Shown here in pieces: positions 43,575 through 51,429 of a stretch of DNA of 64,000 nt; position 1 is the stretch's first letter, and every line of letters starts with the position of its first letter. This DNA is from Terrisporobacter petrolearius (GTDB lineage Bacteria > Bacillota > Clostridia > Peptostreptococcales > Peptostreptococcaceae). The position numbers were made by a program, and so were the translations under genes. The DNA lies in NCBI RefSeq assembly GCF_032598785.1, contig NZ_CP102984.1. One strand, 5' to 3'. The notes under the pieces are model-generated. The model worked only from the letters and a program-made list of their open reading frames with translations, was not told the DNA's origin and did not search any database.

Positions 43575-44456
43575 TTATGATAAAGTTCTGAACTCGTATC
43601 CATTATCTTTGAAGTATTTTATTATATCTGGTAAAGCTTTAGCTGTTTCTTCTTTTCCATAAGTGTCATGCATTAATAAAACTACCATTTCTTTTCCTTT
43701 TGAAGTTTTAATAGCATAATCAAGTAGCTCTTGAGAATTTTTTCTTTTTCCTTCAGCATCTGCATTTAAAGATGACCAGTCAATAGATATCATATTATTT
43801 TCGTCCAAATATTTATCTAAAGGTTCCATACCCTTCCAAGACATATATCCCCCTGGGCATCTTATTACTCTTGTTGAGAAGTACTTACCTAATATATCTT
43901 GTAATAGCTTATCATTTTTATCAAAATCTTCTTTAAATGCTTCCATATCTAAAGTTCTACCTGGGTATAACTTTTTAACATCATGAGTATATGAATGGTT
44001 TCCTATAGCGTGACCTTCATCAAATTCTCTTTTTACAAGATCTTTGGCTTCTTGTCCACCATTTTCTATGTTTTGTCCAGTTAAGAAGAATGTTGCTTTT
44101 ACATCTTCATTCTTTAAAGTATCTAATACTTTTGGTGTGTTAGTTTTAGATGTGCCATCATCAAAAGTTAAAAATACTATTTTTTTACCATCATTAGTAT
44201 AATCATACTTACTTAATTTTTCTGATACTTTCTTTGCATCGTAAGAGTATTTTTCACCTTCATGACTAACTCCAACTACATATTTTTTCTTTTCTTCTTC
44301 TTCTTTTCTTTTTTCTTCTGCTATTCTTGCTTCTTCTGCTTTAATTTGTCTTTGATTATCCACATATGCCAATGTTCTATTTAATACTCCGAATACAGTT
44401 AATCCTGCTACTAAGACTACCAATGCCTTTTTTTTGTTTATTCTTCTATTCCTCAT
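43575..44456 (-). CDS. pdaV: Peptidoglycan deacetylase, PdaV-like
   Basis: A 293-residue membrane-anchored polysaccharide deacetylase. After an N-terminal anchor (LVVLVAGLTVFGVL) comes a charged EEARIAEEKRKEEEEKKK helix, then the NodB domain: FLTFDDGTSKTNTP near residue 90 (catalytic Asp pair), the HSYTHD metal site near 150, RCPGGYMSW near 200, LMHDTYGKE near 270. Adjacent rsiV and sigV match the C. difficile sigma-V locus, where deacetylation of N-acetylglucosamine gives lysozyme resistance. I use ATG 44456, nine bases after GGAG. A terminator separates it from rsiV, so it may have its own promoter. Confidence 0.85.
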   Translation of the reverse strand: MRNRRINKKKALVVLVAGLTVFGVLNRTLAYVDNQRQIKAEEARIAEEKRKEEEEKKKYVVGVSHEGEKYSYDAKKVSEKLSKYDYTNDGKKIVFLTFDDGTSKTNTPKVLDTLKNEDVKATFFLTGQNIENGGQEAKDLVKREFDEGHAIGNHSYTHDVKKLYPGRTLDMEAFKEDFDKNDKLLQDILGKYFSTRVIRCPGGYMSWKGMEPLDKYLDENNMISIDWSSLNADAEGKRKNSQELLDYAIKTSKGKEMVVLLMHDTYGKEETAKALPDIIKYFKDNGYEFRTLS

Positions 44457-44688
44457 AACTCTCAACTCCTACCTCTATTAATCCCAAGCCATACTTTATC
44501 GCTTTTAGTGTTTTTACGTAACAATTTGTCGACATACTAAGTATATACCCCTTAGGTATTACTATTCAATAAGTTTTTTGTTACAAATTTGATATAAAAA
44601 ATTTTATTTTTTTCTAAAACTTTTTAAAATGCCAGGTGTAGGAGTTATCCACAATTTATTAAGTTTTCTTAATAAATGTGTCCATAAA

Positions 44689-44710
44689 AAAAGGGCATTT
44701 CTGCCCTTTT
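44689..44710 (-). terminator. rsiV terminator
   Basis: Stem AAAAGGGCA / TGCCCTTTT with T-run on the minus strand. Confidence 0.85.
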
Positions 44711-44743
44711 AGGTTTTTGACTTTTGTAAATTTTCATATAAAT

Positions 44744-45595
44744 CTATTTCATAAGTTTCTTAGTAACATCTTTAGGTATAGTAAATTCTACTAAACCAGA
44801 TGATCCTGGGGCAACTTCGTATTTGTCAAAACATATAACTATTTCATTTTGATCATTTATATAAAAACCTTGATCTTTATTTATTTTTGTAAAGTAGTCT
44901 ATTTCTCCATCAATCCAATATACATCTTCTGGATTCTTTTTAGTTCTTTCTCTCATTTGACTTATAATATTTTTACTTATAACATCTACATAGTCACTTC
45001 CTTTAAACATTCCTTCCAATGTCAAAACTGTTTGATTTTTCTTGTCTATATTATAAAATTTTCTAGTTGTGTTAGATGAACCTTGTGCGTAGTAATTATA
45101 AATTACTAATGATAAAACATCATCATTTTCATTTATTACTTCGTACCAAGATTCTCCATATTTTCTGCCTTCTACCCCTAGTTCTTCTAAATCTTTTACT
45201 TCATTTAAATACTCATCATATAATTTTTTGCCTTCAGCTTCGAATTCTTTGTTAAGCTTATATTCTAATTCCTTATCTTTTAATCCTTCTATCTTAGGTA
45301 CATCAATAGACACATCATATCCATTTTTATTTATTCTATAATTCTTGAAATTTATAATTTTTATTACATTTCCTATTACAGGTATATTCTCTAGAGTATT
45401 TGCAAAGGCCGGACTTAAATTAACAGCTCCAATTATTACACATATTGATGCAGCCACAGTAGACCACATAGCAATCTTACCTCTTTTATTTTTATTTGTA
45501 TTTAATGCATTATTTACTACATCATTCAGTTTGTCTGGTATTTCTATGTCATTATAGTTTTTCTTCAAAACTTCTATCTTTTTATCTTTTTTCAA
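44744..45595 (-). CDS. rsiV: Anti-sigma-V factor RsiV-like
   Basis: About 283 residues: short cytosolic sigma-binding segment, one membrane helix (WSTVAASICVIIGAVNL near 45-62), and an extracellular DUF4163/DUF3298 pair (YYAQGSSNTTRKFYNID near 170, KYEVAPGSSGLVEFTIP at the end), the RsiV lysozyme-sensing layout. Lysozyme binding exposes it to proteolysis, releasing SigV. Two starts are possible: GTG 45604 overlapping the sigV stop by four bases, or TTG 45595 with an eight-base gap from AAGGAG, which I prefer. It is translationally coupled to sigV. Confidence 0.85.
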   Translation of the reverse strand: MKKDKKIEVLKKNYNDIEIPDKLNDVVNNALNTNKNKRGKIAMWSTVAASICVIIGAVNLSPAFANTLENIPVIGNVIKIINFKNYRINKNGYDVSIDVPKIEGLKDKELEYKLNKEFEAEGKKLYDEYLNEVKDLEELGVEGRKYGESWYEVINENDDVLSLVIYNYYAQGSSNTTRKFYNIDKKNQTVLTLEGMFKGSDYVDVISKNIISQMRERTKKNPEDVYWIDGEIDYFTKINKDQGFYINDQNEIVICFDKYEVAPGSSGLVEFTIPKDVTKKLMK

Positions 45596-45600
45596 AACTT

Positions 45601-46107
45601 TCACTCCTTCTCTTCAACGAGATCTATTTTCAATTTTGATAACCCTTTATAAAGTCTTGTTTTTATGGTGTTTTCATTTTCATTTAGTATCTCAGCTATA
45701 TCTCCTATTTTCATATCTTCAAAATATCTTAGCACGATGACAAGCCTGTACTTTTCAGGTAATCTCTCCAAGGCCTCTTGTAAGTCTATATCTTCATATG
45801 TATCATACCCTATTGCATCTTCGTCTTGTATCTCATAACTTATTGCCATATATTTTTTATTTTTTCTAATATAATCTATTGCACAGTTCGATACTATTTG
45901 ATAAATCCAAGGTTTAATGCTATCTATGTTTTTGAGAGTGTTTATATTAACCAATGATTTGCAGACAGCATCATGCACTATATCCAGTGCATCATCTTCA
46001 TTTTTTACATATGTGTGAGCAAATCTATACAAAGATTCTTTGTTTTCAACTATATATTTCCTTACTTGTTTTTCTTTTTTTCTTTCTACTAAGCTTAGTA
46101 ATTTCAT
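45601..46107 (-). CDS. sigV: ECF sigma factor SigV-like
   Basis: A 168-residue ECF sigma factor: region 2 (SLYRFAHTYVKNEDDALDIVHD near 27-48, KPWIYQIVSNCAIDYIRKNKK) and region 4 (LPEKYRLVIVLRYFEDMKIGDIA, ENENTIKTRLYKGLSKLK). Coupling to an RsiV-type anti-sigma identifies it as SigV. It should direct RNA polymerase to AAC-containing -35 and CGTC -10 promoters, including its own. The start follows AGAGGTGAAC. Confidence 0.88.
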   Translation of the reverse strand: MKLLSLVERKKEKQVRKYIVENKESLYRFAHTYVKNEDDALDIVHDAVCKSLVNINTLKNIDSIKPWIYQIVSNCAIDYIRKNKKYMAISYEIQDEDAIGYDTYEDIDLQEALERLPEKYRLVIVLRYFEDMKIGDIAEILNENENTIKTRLYKGLSKLKIDLVEEKE

Positions 46108-46133
46108 TTCATTTGTTCACCTCTCATATATTA

Positions 46134-46161
46134 GACGTTTTATATAATTTAAAAAGTTTTG
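46134..46161 (-). promoter_or_regulatory. Candidate autoregulated sigma-V promoter
   Basis: On the minus strand CAAAACTTTTT (46151-46161) and CGTCTAAT (CGTC at 46134-46137) resemble ECF sigma-V -35 and -10 elements. The spacing between AAC and CGTC is 18 bases, about two longer than typical, which lowers confidence. Confidence 0.55.
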
Positions 46162-46221
46162 TAATATATATACTTTATTATAAATTTTTTTATATTACCA
46201 TATTTATATTTTTTAAATATA

Positions 46222-46257
46222 AAAAAGGATTACTTCAATAATGAAGTGATCCTTTTT
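46222..46257. terminator. Terminator between sigV leader and HIT gene
   Basis: Near-perfect stem AAAAAGGATTACTTCA / TGAAGTGATCCTTTTT upstream of the sigV promoter; on the minus strand it follows nothing obvious, so it may insulate the HIT gene promoter region. Confidence 0.6.
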
Positions 46258-46275
46258 ATTTTGTTCAATCTTTTA

Positions 46276-46644
46276 TTATTTACTATATTTCATATATTTA
46301 GGTATAGCACCTCTTACTCCACCTGTTGGGTCTACCACATCTCCAGTAAATCTAGGCATTAAATGTATATGAACATGAAAAACTGTTTGACCACCAGCTT
46401 CATTTACATTGACTCCCACATTATATCCATCGGGACTATATTTTTCATCTAGCAATTCTTTGCCTTTATCTACTAAGTCAAAGATAGCTTCTCTTTCTTG
46501 CTTTGTTATATCAAAAAAATTTGCAACGTGGCGCTTTGGTATTACTAACATATGACCTGGTGTTGCTGGAAATTTATCGAAAATAGCATAAGCAAGGTCA
46601 TTTTCCAGTACATAATCTTCTATTTCACAAAATATACAACTCAA
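46276..46644 (-). CDS. HIT-family nucleotide hydrolase
   Basis: A 122-residue histidine-triad protein of the HinT type, which hydrolyses AMP-linked substrates such as adenosine phosphoramidates. Zinc-type cysteines CIFC are at residues 3-6, and the triad HVHIHLMPRF is near residue 98, preceded by GYNVGVNVNEAGGQTVFH. It starts at TTG 46644 after AAGGAGGA. It is the usual length for the family. Confidence 0.92.
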   Translation of the reverse strand: MSCIFCEIEDYVLENDLAYAIFDKFPATPGHMLVIPKRHVANFFDITKQEREAIFDLVDKGKELLDEKYSPDGYNVGVNVNEAGGQTVFHVHIHLMPRFTGDVVDPTGGVRGAIPKYMKYSK

Positions 46645-46698
46645 TTTAATTCCTCCTTACTTTTTCTATTTAATATTTCCAGTAAATATTTTATCAAT

Positions 46699-48108
46699 TT
46701 ATTCTACTCCACTATTTATTTCTGAGTCTGATTCATTACCGCCACTTTCCCCACCGTTACCTTCTTCTGGGTTAGGGTCAGGTTTTGGTTTTTCTTCTCC
46801 TCCAGTATTTGAGTTACCTTCTTCTGGTTTAGAAGATTCCCCATTATTTTCCTCAGATGGTGGTACTACTGTATTATTACCACTACCACTACTATTACCA
46901 CCATTATTGTTTCCAGTATTATTATTATTATGATTATTGTTGTTCTTGCTACTGCTATTATGATTATTGTTGTAATTGTTATTTACATTGTTACTATTAT
47001 TAGTATTTTCATCTGAATAATAATCATTTTGGTATGTATCTTCATCATTAGATTGAATGTCTGCTGCATCAGTTGCTACATCAACTTCTTCAACTTCTGT
47101 ATTTTCTTCTGGCTCTACAGGTTCCTCTTTAACTGGCTCTTCTTTTACTACCTCTGTAGTTGGTTTAATTTTAACACTTTCTTTTTTGTTCTTGTTAAGT
47201 AATTCTATGCCTTTTACACCTGTTACTAAAAGTAGAAACACAGCTGCACAAGCACATACTCTCTTAATTAGTCTTCTTTTCTTTAATTTAGAATCATACT
47301 CTTGCACACTCTCTTCTTGTACATTTTCTTCTTCTACATCTGAATCAATTTCGTCTAATGTTTTTTCAACATCCATTGGTAGGCTTTCTAGATAAGAACT
47401 TACATCTAATATAAGCTCATTTAAGTTTTCATACATATAGTCTGCTTTATCTGTGGTTGCACTATATATAATACTAAATATTTCTTCATCTTTAATTTTT
47501 TTCTTTAACCTTCTTGAACTAAAATCAACATCCTTAGTTATTAACGTGTATAAAATAATACCTATAGAATAAATATCTTCTTCTTTTCCAGCATCAAAGT
47601 CATCTTCATCAATAAGTTCTCCTGACTCATCGTATTTTTGCTCTAAATATGATAGCACATCAACTTTTACAAGACCTTGTGAATCTATGAAAATGTTCTC
47701 TGTGTCTAGATTTTCATGACTTAATGATTTATGATGAAACTCCTTTAATCCTTCTGCTATTTGCTTTATTATATTTAGACTTTCTCTATAAGTCAGCTTG
47801 CTAAATACTACTTTATTCCATATGCTTCTACTTTTGAAATACTCTGTTTCTATATAGTAATAAATATAATTTCTTTCTACAAAACTAAATATGCCATTTA
47901 TTCCTATTAGGTTTTCATGTTTTAAATCTTTTAACATATTTATTTTTTCTGTTATATCTTTTATGTATCTTTTATGATTGCTTTCTTTTCTTAGAACTTT
48001 TATACGTACTTTTTGCTGTGTTTCATTATTTATGGCCACATATACTTCAGCCAATTCGTCTTTTTCTACAAGCTGGATATCCGTATATTTACTCCTAAAA
48101 TCTTCCAT
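46699..48108 (-). CDS. Membrane-anchored serine/threonine pseudokinase
   Basis: A 469-residue protein: a kinase-like domain at residues 1-250, a membrane helix VCACAAVFLLLVTGVKGI near 285-302, a Glu/Pro/Val-rich linker, and an Asn/Ser/Gly-rich extracellular tail. The ATP-lysine is kept (VRIKVLRKE), but the catalytic HRD is replaced by HEN (LSHENLDTENIF) and DFG by DVL (VKVDVLSY); the glycine loop is also degenerate. It is thus probably catalytically dead and may act as a scaffold or sensor in envelope signalling. No PASTA repeats are present. Confidence 0.75.
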   Translation of the reverse strand: MEDFRSKYTDIQLVEKDELAEVYVAINNETQQKVRIKVLRKESNHKRYIKDITEKINMLKDLKHENLIGINGIFSFVERNYIYYYIETEYFKSRSIWNKVVFSKLTYRESLNIIKQIAEGLKEFHHKSLSHENLDTENIFIDSQGLVKVDVLSYLEQKYDESGELIDEDDFDAGKEEDIYSIGIILYTLITKDVDFSSRRLKKKIKDEEIFSIIYSATTDKADYMYENLNELILDVSSYLESLPMDVEKTLDEIDSDVEEENVQEESVQEYDSKLKKRRLIKRVCACAAVFLLLVTGVKGIELLNKNKKESVKIKPTTEVVKEEPVKEEPVEPEENTEVEEVDVATDAADIQSNDEDTYQNDYYSDENTNNSNNVNNNYNNNHNSSSKNNNNHNNNNTGNNNGGNSSGSGNNTVVPPSEENNGESSKPEEGNSNTGGEEKPKPDPNPEEGNGGESGGNESDSEINSGVE

Positions 48109-48232
48109 TCACTATTCCTCCATAATATATTCCTTTTCCCTAACAATAATTAAGTTAATTATACAGAATTTGTAAGTAATTATCTATATTTGTATCTGAT
48201 TTTTTTATATTATTGTCACTTTTTGGAATAAT

Positions 48233-48265
48233 AAAAGAGTGTATTATTTTTTAATACACTCTTTT
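48233..48265 (-). terminator. Terminator of the thioesterase gene
   Basis: Perfect 14-bp stem AAAAGAGTGTATTA / TAATACACTCTTTT. Confidence 0.85.
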
Positions 48266-48290
48266 CATTTCTAATTAATACTTATTTGTA

Positions 48291-48728
48291 CTATAAATCT
48301 AATTTTTTTTCTATATTGTAATAAGAATTAGTAACTTTGGCAATTAGCCTTTCACTGTCATCCCATATATCCACCTCATAAACTAGAACCTTCTTGCCAA
48401 ATTTAATCTCCTTGGCAATAGCTATTAGCTTTTTTGATTCTATGGCAGGGTTTAAATAAGTAATATTACTGGAAGTAGTTACCACGTAGTTACCTCTAGA
48501 CCATGCTGCAGTTCCTCCCACCGTATCTGCCAAAGTAAAAATACATCCTCCATGAACAGAATTTCCAGGATTTAAGTGACTTTTATTTATATCAATTTCT
48601 CCTTTAGCATAACCTTTTGAGATTGCTGTTATTTTTATACCTATATCTTTTGCAAAACCAGTTAAGCTATTTCTGTGTTCCATCATTTTTTTGTAATTTA
48701 CTTTATCTATAATATCTAGTTTTTCCAA
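48291..48728 (-). CDS. PaaI-family hotdog thioesterase
   Basis: A 145-residue hotdog-fold protein of the PaaI group, which hydrolyses acyl- or aryl-CoA thioesters in the cytosol. The active-site region LNPGNSVHGGCIFTLADTVGG (52-73) has the typical HGG followed by D. It starts at TTG 48728 after AAGGGGG. The substrate is unknown. Confidence 0.85.
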   Translation of the reverse strand: MEKLDIIDKVNYKKMMEHRNSLTGFAKDIGIKITAISKGYAKGEIDINKSHLNPGNSVHGGCIFTLADTVGGTAAWSRGNYVVTTSSNITYLNPAIESKKLIAIAKEIKFGKKVLVYEVDIWDDSERLIAKVTNSYYNIEKKLDL

Positions 48729-48897
48729 TTTATTTTGCCCCCTTAATTTGCTGTTTTCAATAAGTTTTATAAATATTTTACCACAATATTATAATATCTC
48801 TATTATGAAAAAATATAAATAGAAGCCTTATTTTATTAAGTGACTACATCACTCATTTTTTATAATAGATTAAGATTAAAATTTTTACTTTTCAACA

Positions 48898-49244
48898 ATG
48901 TATAATAATACAAATGGAAACATAAACCCTACTTTAGGAGATTACAAATCAAATTCACAAAATATAATTGCAACTAGAAAACCTAAAAAAGTTAAAAACC
49001 CTGAAATAGTTTATGTTACAGCTCATTATGATAGTGTACCTTATGCTCCAGACCCTAACGATAATGCATCTGGCACATCTATGTTATTAGAATTGGCTAA
49101 AATATTAAAATCTTATCCTATAGATAAAGAAATAAGATTTATTGCTTGTGGCGCTGAATCTTGTGATATATTGTAAGAAAAGACACTCCTAATATAGAAA
49201 AAAGTGCTATAAGAAGCTCTAATCCAGTGGTGAAAAATATGATT
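48898..49244 (+). pseudogene. Remnant of an M28 zinc metallopeptidase
   Basis: A 92-codon stretch that matches the metal-binding core of M28 aminopeptidases: YVTAHYDSVPYAPDPNDNAS GTS (His-Asp and the bridging Asp ligands) and EIRFIACGAES. The N-terminal signal and the rest of the catalytic domain are missing, and a stop follows at 49176; sequence beyond (to about 49244) may be a shifted tail. No ribosome site precedes the ATG. It is a dead fragment. Confidence 0.7.
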
Positions 49245-49245
49245 T

Positions 49246-49491
49246 AAATAATTTAACTTATTTTTTGAAAAATACTTTACAATTTTAATAATATATCTTA
49301 CTATTTAATTATGAATGATATTTATATTATGAAAATATAAAAAAGTCAGAAGGCTTACACCTTCTGACTTTCTATTTTTAACCCTTAGAAAAAAGTAGCT
49401 TTGTTTTATCATAAGAATTACAACTGACATAATATTCTACTTTCCCCAAGTATGAATTATGTTATTAAAAGATGGCATTGCCATCTTTTTT
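49246..49491 (+). repeat. Nudix-flanking direct repeat, copy 1
   Basis: A 246-base unit, repeated at 50007-50254. It contains two strong hairpins, AAGTCAGAAGG-cttaca-CCTTCTGACTT and AAAAGATGGC-att-GCCATCTTTT, both with T-runs, around a conserved 120-base segment with no maintained coding frame. It begins directly past the M28 remnant. Confidence 0.85.
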
Positions 49492-49608
49492 CGTTCAGTA
49501 TATTAATCATTTCTGACAATTAGTTTTCCCATGATTTTCAAAACAATAAACTACAAAAATACTTTAAATTTGCATCATTTATGGTATCTTATTGTATGAG
49601 GTGATATT

Positions 49609-50007
49609 TTGAAAAAGACAATTAAAGTGGTTGCTGCCATAATAGAAAACGAAAATAATGAAATATTATGCGCTCTTAGATCTCCAGAAATGACTCTTCC
49701 CAACCAATGGGAGTTTCCTGGTGGAAAAGTTGAAAAAGGAGAATCTTTATTTGAAGCTATAGAAAGAGAAATAAAGGAAGAGTTAAGCTGTACAGTAGAA
49801 GCTGTTGATGAGTTTGACGAGAATACTCATGAATATGAAAAAGTTATAGTAAATCTTATAGGAATTAAGTGTAAATTAGTAAAAGGTACTCCTGTGGCTA
49901 GAGAACATTCTAAGCTGGTTTATCTTAAAAAAGAAAATCTAAATTCCTTAGTATGGGCTCCTGCTGATGTGCCTATTGTGGAAAATCTTATAAAGTCAAA
50001 GCATTAA
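49609..50007 (+). CDS. Nudix hydrolase, MutT-like
   Basis: A 132-residue MutT-type Nudix hydrolase that probably cleaves 8-oxo-dGTP or related nucleotides. The Nudix box is complete: GGKVEKGESLFEAIEREIKE followed by EL, near residues 38-60. It starts at TTG 49609, six bases after GAGGTGA. The gene sits between two ~250-base direct repeats, suggesting duplication or capture of this segment. Confidence 0.9.
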   Translation: MKKTIKVVAAIIENENNEILCALRSPEMTLPNQWEFPGGKVEKGESLFEAIEREIKEELSCTVEAVDEFDENTHEYEKVIVNLIGIKCKLVKGTPVAREHSKLVYLKKENLNSLVWAPADVPIVENLIKSKH

Positions 50008-50254
50008 AATAATTTAACTTACTTTCAATAAGACGCTTTACAATTATATTAAAGTGTACTACTATTTAATTATAAATAATAATTATATTATGAAAATATA
50101 AAAAAGTCAGAAGGCTTACACCTTCTGACTTTTTTGTTTTTTAACCCTTAGAAAAAGGTAGCTTTGTTTTATCATAAGAATTACAACTTACATAGTATTC
50201 TACTTTCCCCAAGTATGAATTATGTTATTAAAAGATGGCATTGCCATCTTTTTT
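50007..50254 (+). repeat. Nudix-flanking direct repeat, copy 2
   Basis: Second copy of the 49246-49491 unit, nearly identical over its last 150 bases and more divergent over the first 80. It begins at the Nudix stop codon and keeps both hairpins. Confidence 0.85.
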
Positions 50255-50323
50255 GTTTTACATTTTTACATATTAGCTCTATTGACACCACCATATTATT
50301 TAATCTAGTATCTGGTGTTGGAT

Positions 50324-50929
50324 TTACTCCTTATTATTAGGCTTTCTTATCATGCAATATTGTGTTAACTTTTCATATTGCTGCTTCTTTACTACTTCAA
50401 AACCAAAATGTTTGTATATATGAACATTCTGAGGATTTTGTGTTTCCAATGTGACCACTATATTTTCTTTGTCTGCCTCTTCAAAAACACTTGTTATTAT
50501 TTTTTTAGCTAGTCCTTTATTTCTATGTTTTTCATCCACAACTATTAGGTCTATATGTATAAATTCACCTTTTACAAATTCATCTATCCATGCGGATGAA
50601 TTGTTGTATATGGCTTTTCCAAATCTTATAAATTCCTTCATTGATATGTGCTTGGTCATTGATATAAGCTTTGTTGAGTATTTTATTAAGTTATATAGTT
50701 GGGTTGATTTTTTTATATTGTGCTTATTGTAGAATATGTATCCTATGGCCTGGGCATCTTTTGATGGTGATACTATGGTTCCTGTTGGGTACATATTTGT
50801 GTAGCAATAAAAAAATTCTTCCAGTGCTTTTAATCTTGTTTTGTCATTTGGCAGTATGTAAGTGTATAGTGTGTCATCATAAAATTCTTTTGCTAGTGTT
50901 TTTGATATCTGTCTTCTAGATATGCTCAA
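50324..50929 (-). CDS. GNAT-family N-acetyltransferase
   Basis: A 201-residue acetyltransferase. The acetyl-CoA site appears as IDLIVVDEKHRNKGLAKKII near residue 128 (R/Q-x-x-G-x-G/A variant) with NPQNVHIYKHFGFEVV near 165. The N-terminal half includes a GYIFYNKHNI segment. It starts at TTG 50929 after AAAAGGA. The substrate is unknown. It lies at the left edge of the accessory island. Confidence 0.82.
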   Translation of the reverse strand: MSISRRQISKTLAKEFYDDTLYTYILPNDKTRLKALEEFFYCYTNMYPTGTIVSPSKDAQAIGYIFYNKHNIKKSTQLYNLIKYSTKLISMTKHISMKEFIRFGKAIYNNSSAWIDEFVKGEFIHIDLIVVDEKHRNKGLAKKIITSVFEEADKENIVVTLETQNPQNVHIYKHFGFEVVKKQQYEKLTQYCMIRKPNNKE

Positions 50930-51135
50930 ATCCTTTTCTGTATATAAAATAATTCCAACTCCTTATTGTGTTTTTAATTTCAATTGTATGGTAAAATACA
51001 TTTTTTCTTGTTATTTGTATTGTAAAATATGATTTTAGGGTGGTATCTTTTTTGATACACCCTTGTATATTTTATTTTGAAGCATCTTATCAACCACTAT
51101 ATCATATGGGAACTTATTTGAAAATTATTATGATG

Positions 51136-51402
51136 TTATTTAAAACTGTAATTCTCTTCTATATAAATACAGTCGTTGATATGTATATCTTCTTTTGTTA
51201 TAAAATCACCACAATGATTTGCCCACACGAATTTTTCTAATGTGCAAAACCATTGGTCTCCTTCGTCACTGTGTCTTATGGAGTATTTATTGTACCCTTC
51301 TGGTATTGTGGATTTGTCAACTCTTAGGCTAGTAAATAGTCCTTCTATTCCACATATGGTAATGGGTTCAAATGCTATTTCTTTAAAATTAACTGGTTGC
51401 AT
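51136..51402 (-). CDS. LPD28-like small protein
   Basis: An 88-residue protein matching the LPD28 type, recalled from clostridial genomes and mobile elements: IEGLFTSLRVDKSTIPEGYN, then YSIRHSDEGDQWFCTLEKFVWANHCGDFIT. It has the typical single-domain length. Its function is not known; family members are found in polyvalent mobile-element proteins and next to methylases. The ATG follows GAGGAGAA. Confidence 0.65.
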   Translation of the reverse strand: MQPVNFKEIAFEPITICGIEGLFTSLRVDKSTIPEGYNKYSIRHSDEGDQWFCTLEKFVWANHCGDFITKEDIHINDCIYIEENYSFK

Positions 51403-51429
51403 ATTAAATTCTCCTCATTTATGCCCATA

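Noticed and set aside
46900..47010. Microsatellite-like ATT repeats
   Set aside because: They encode the Asn-rich tail of the pseudokinase; codon-level low complexity explains them.
49246..50254. Type I toxin-antitoxin gene in the repeat core (minus-strand small frame in copy 1)
   Set aside because: The frame is broken in copy 2 directly after its ATG and the peptide does not resemble clostridial type I toxins.
49246..50254. Composite transposon around the Nudix gene
   Set aside because: The repeats carry no transposase or inverted ends, and I see no target duplication.
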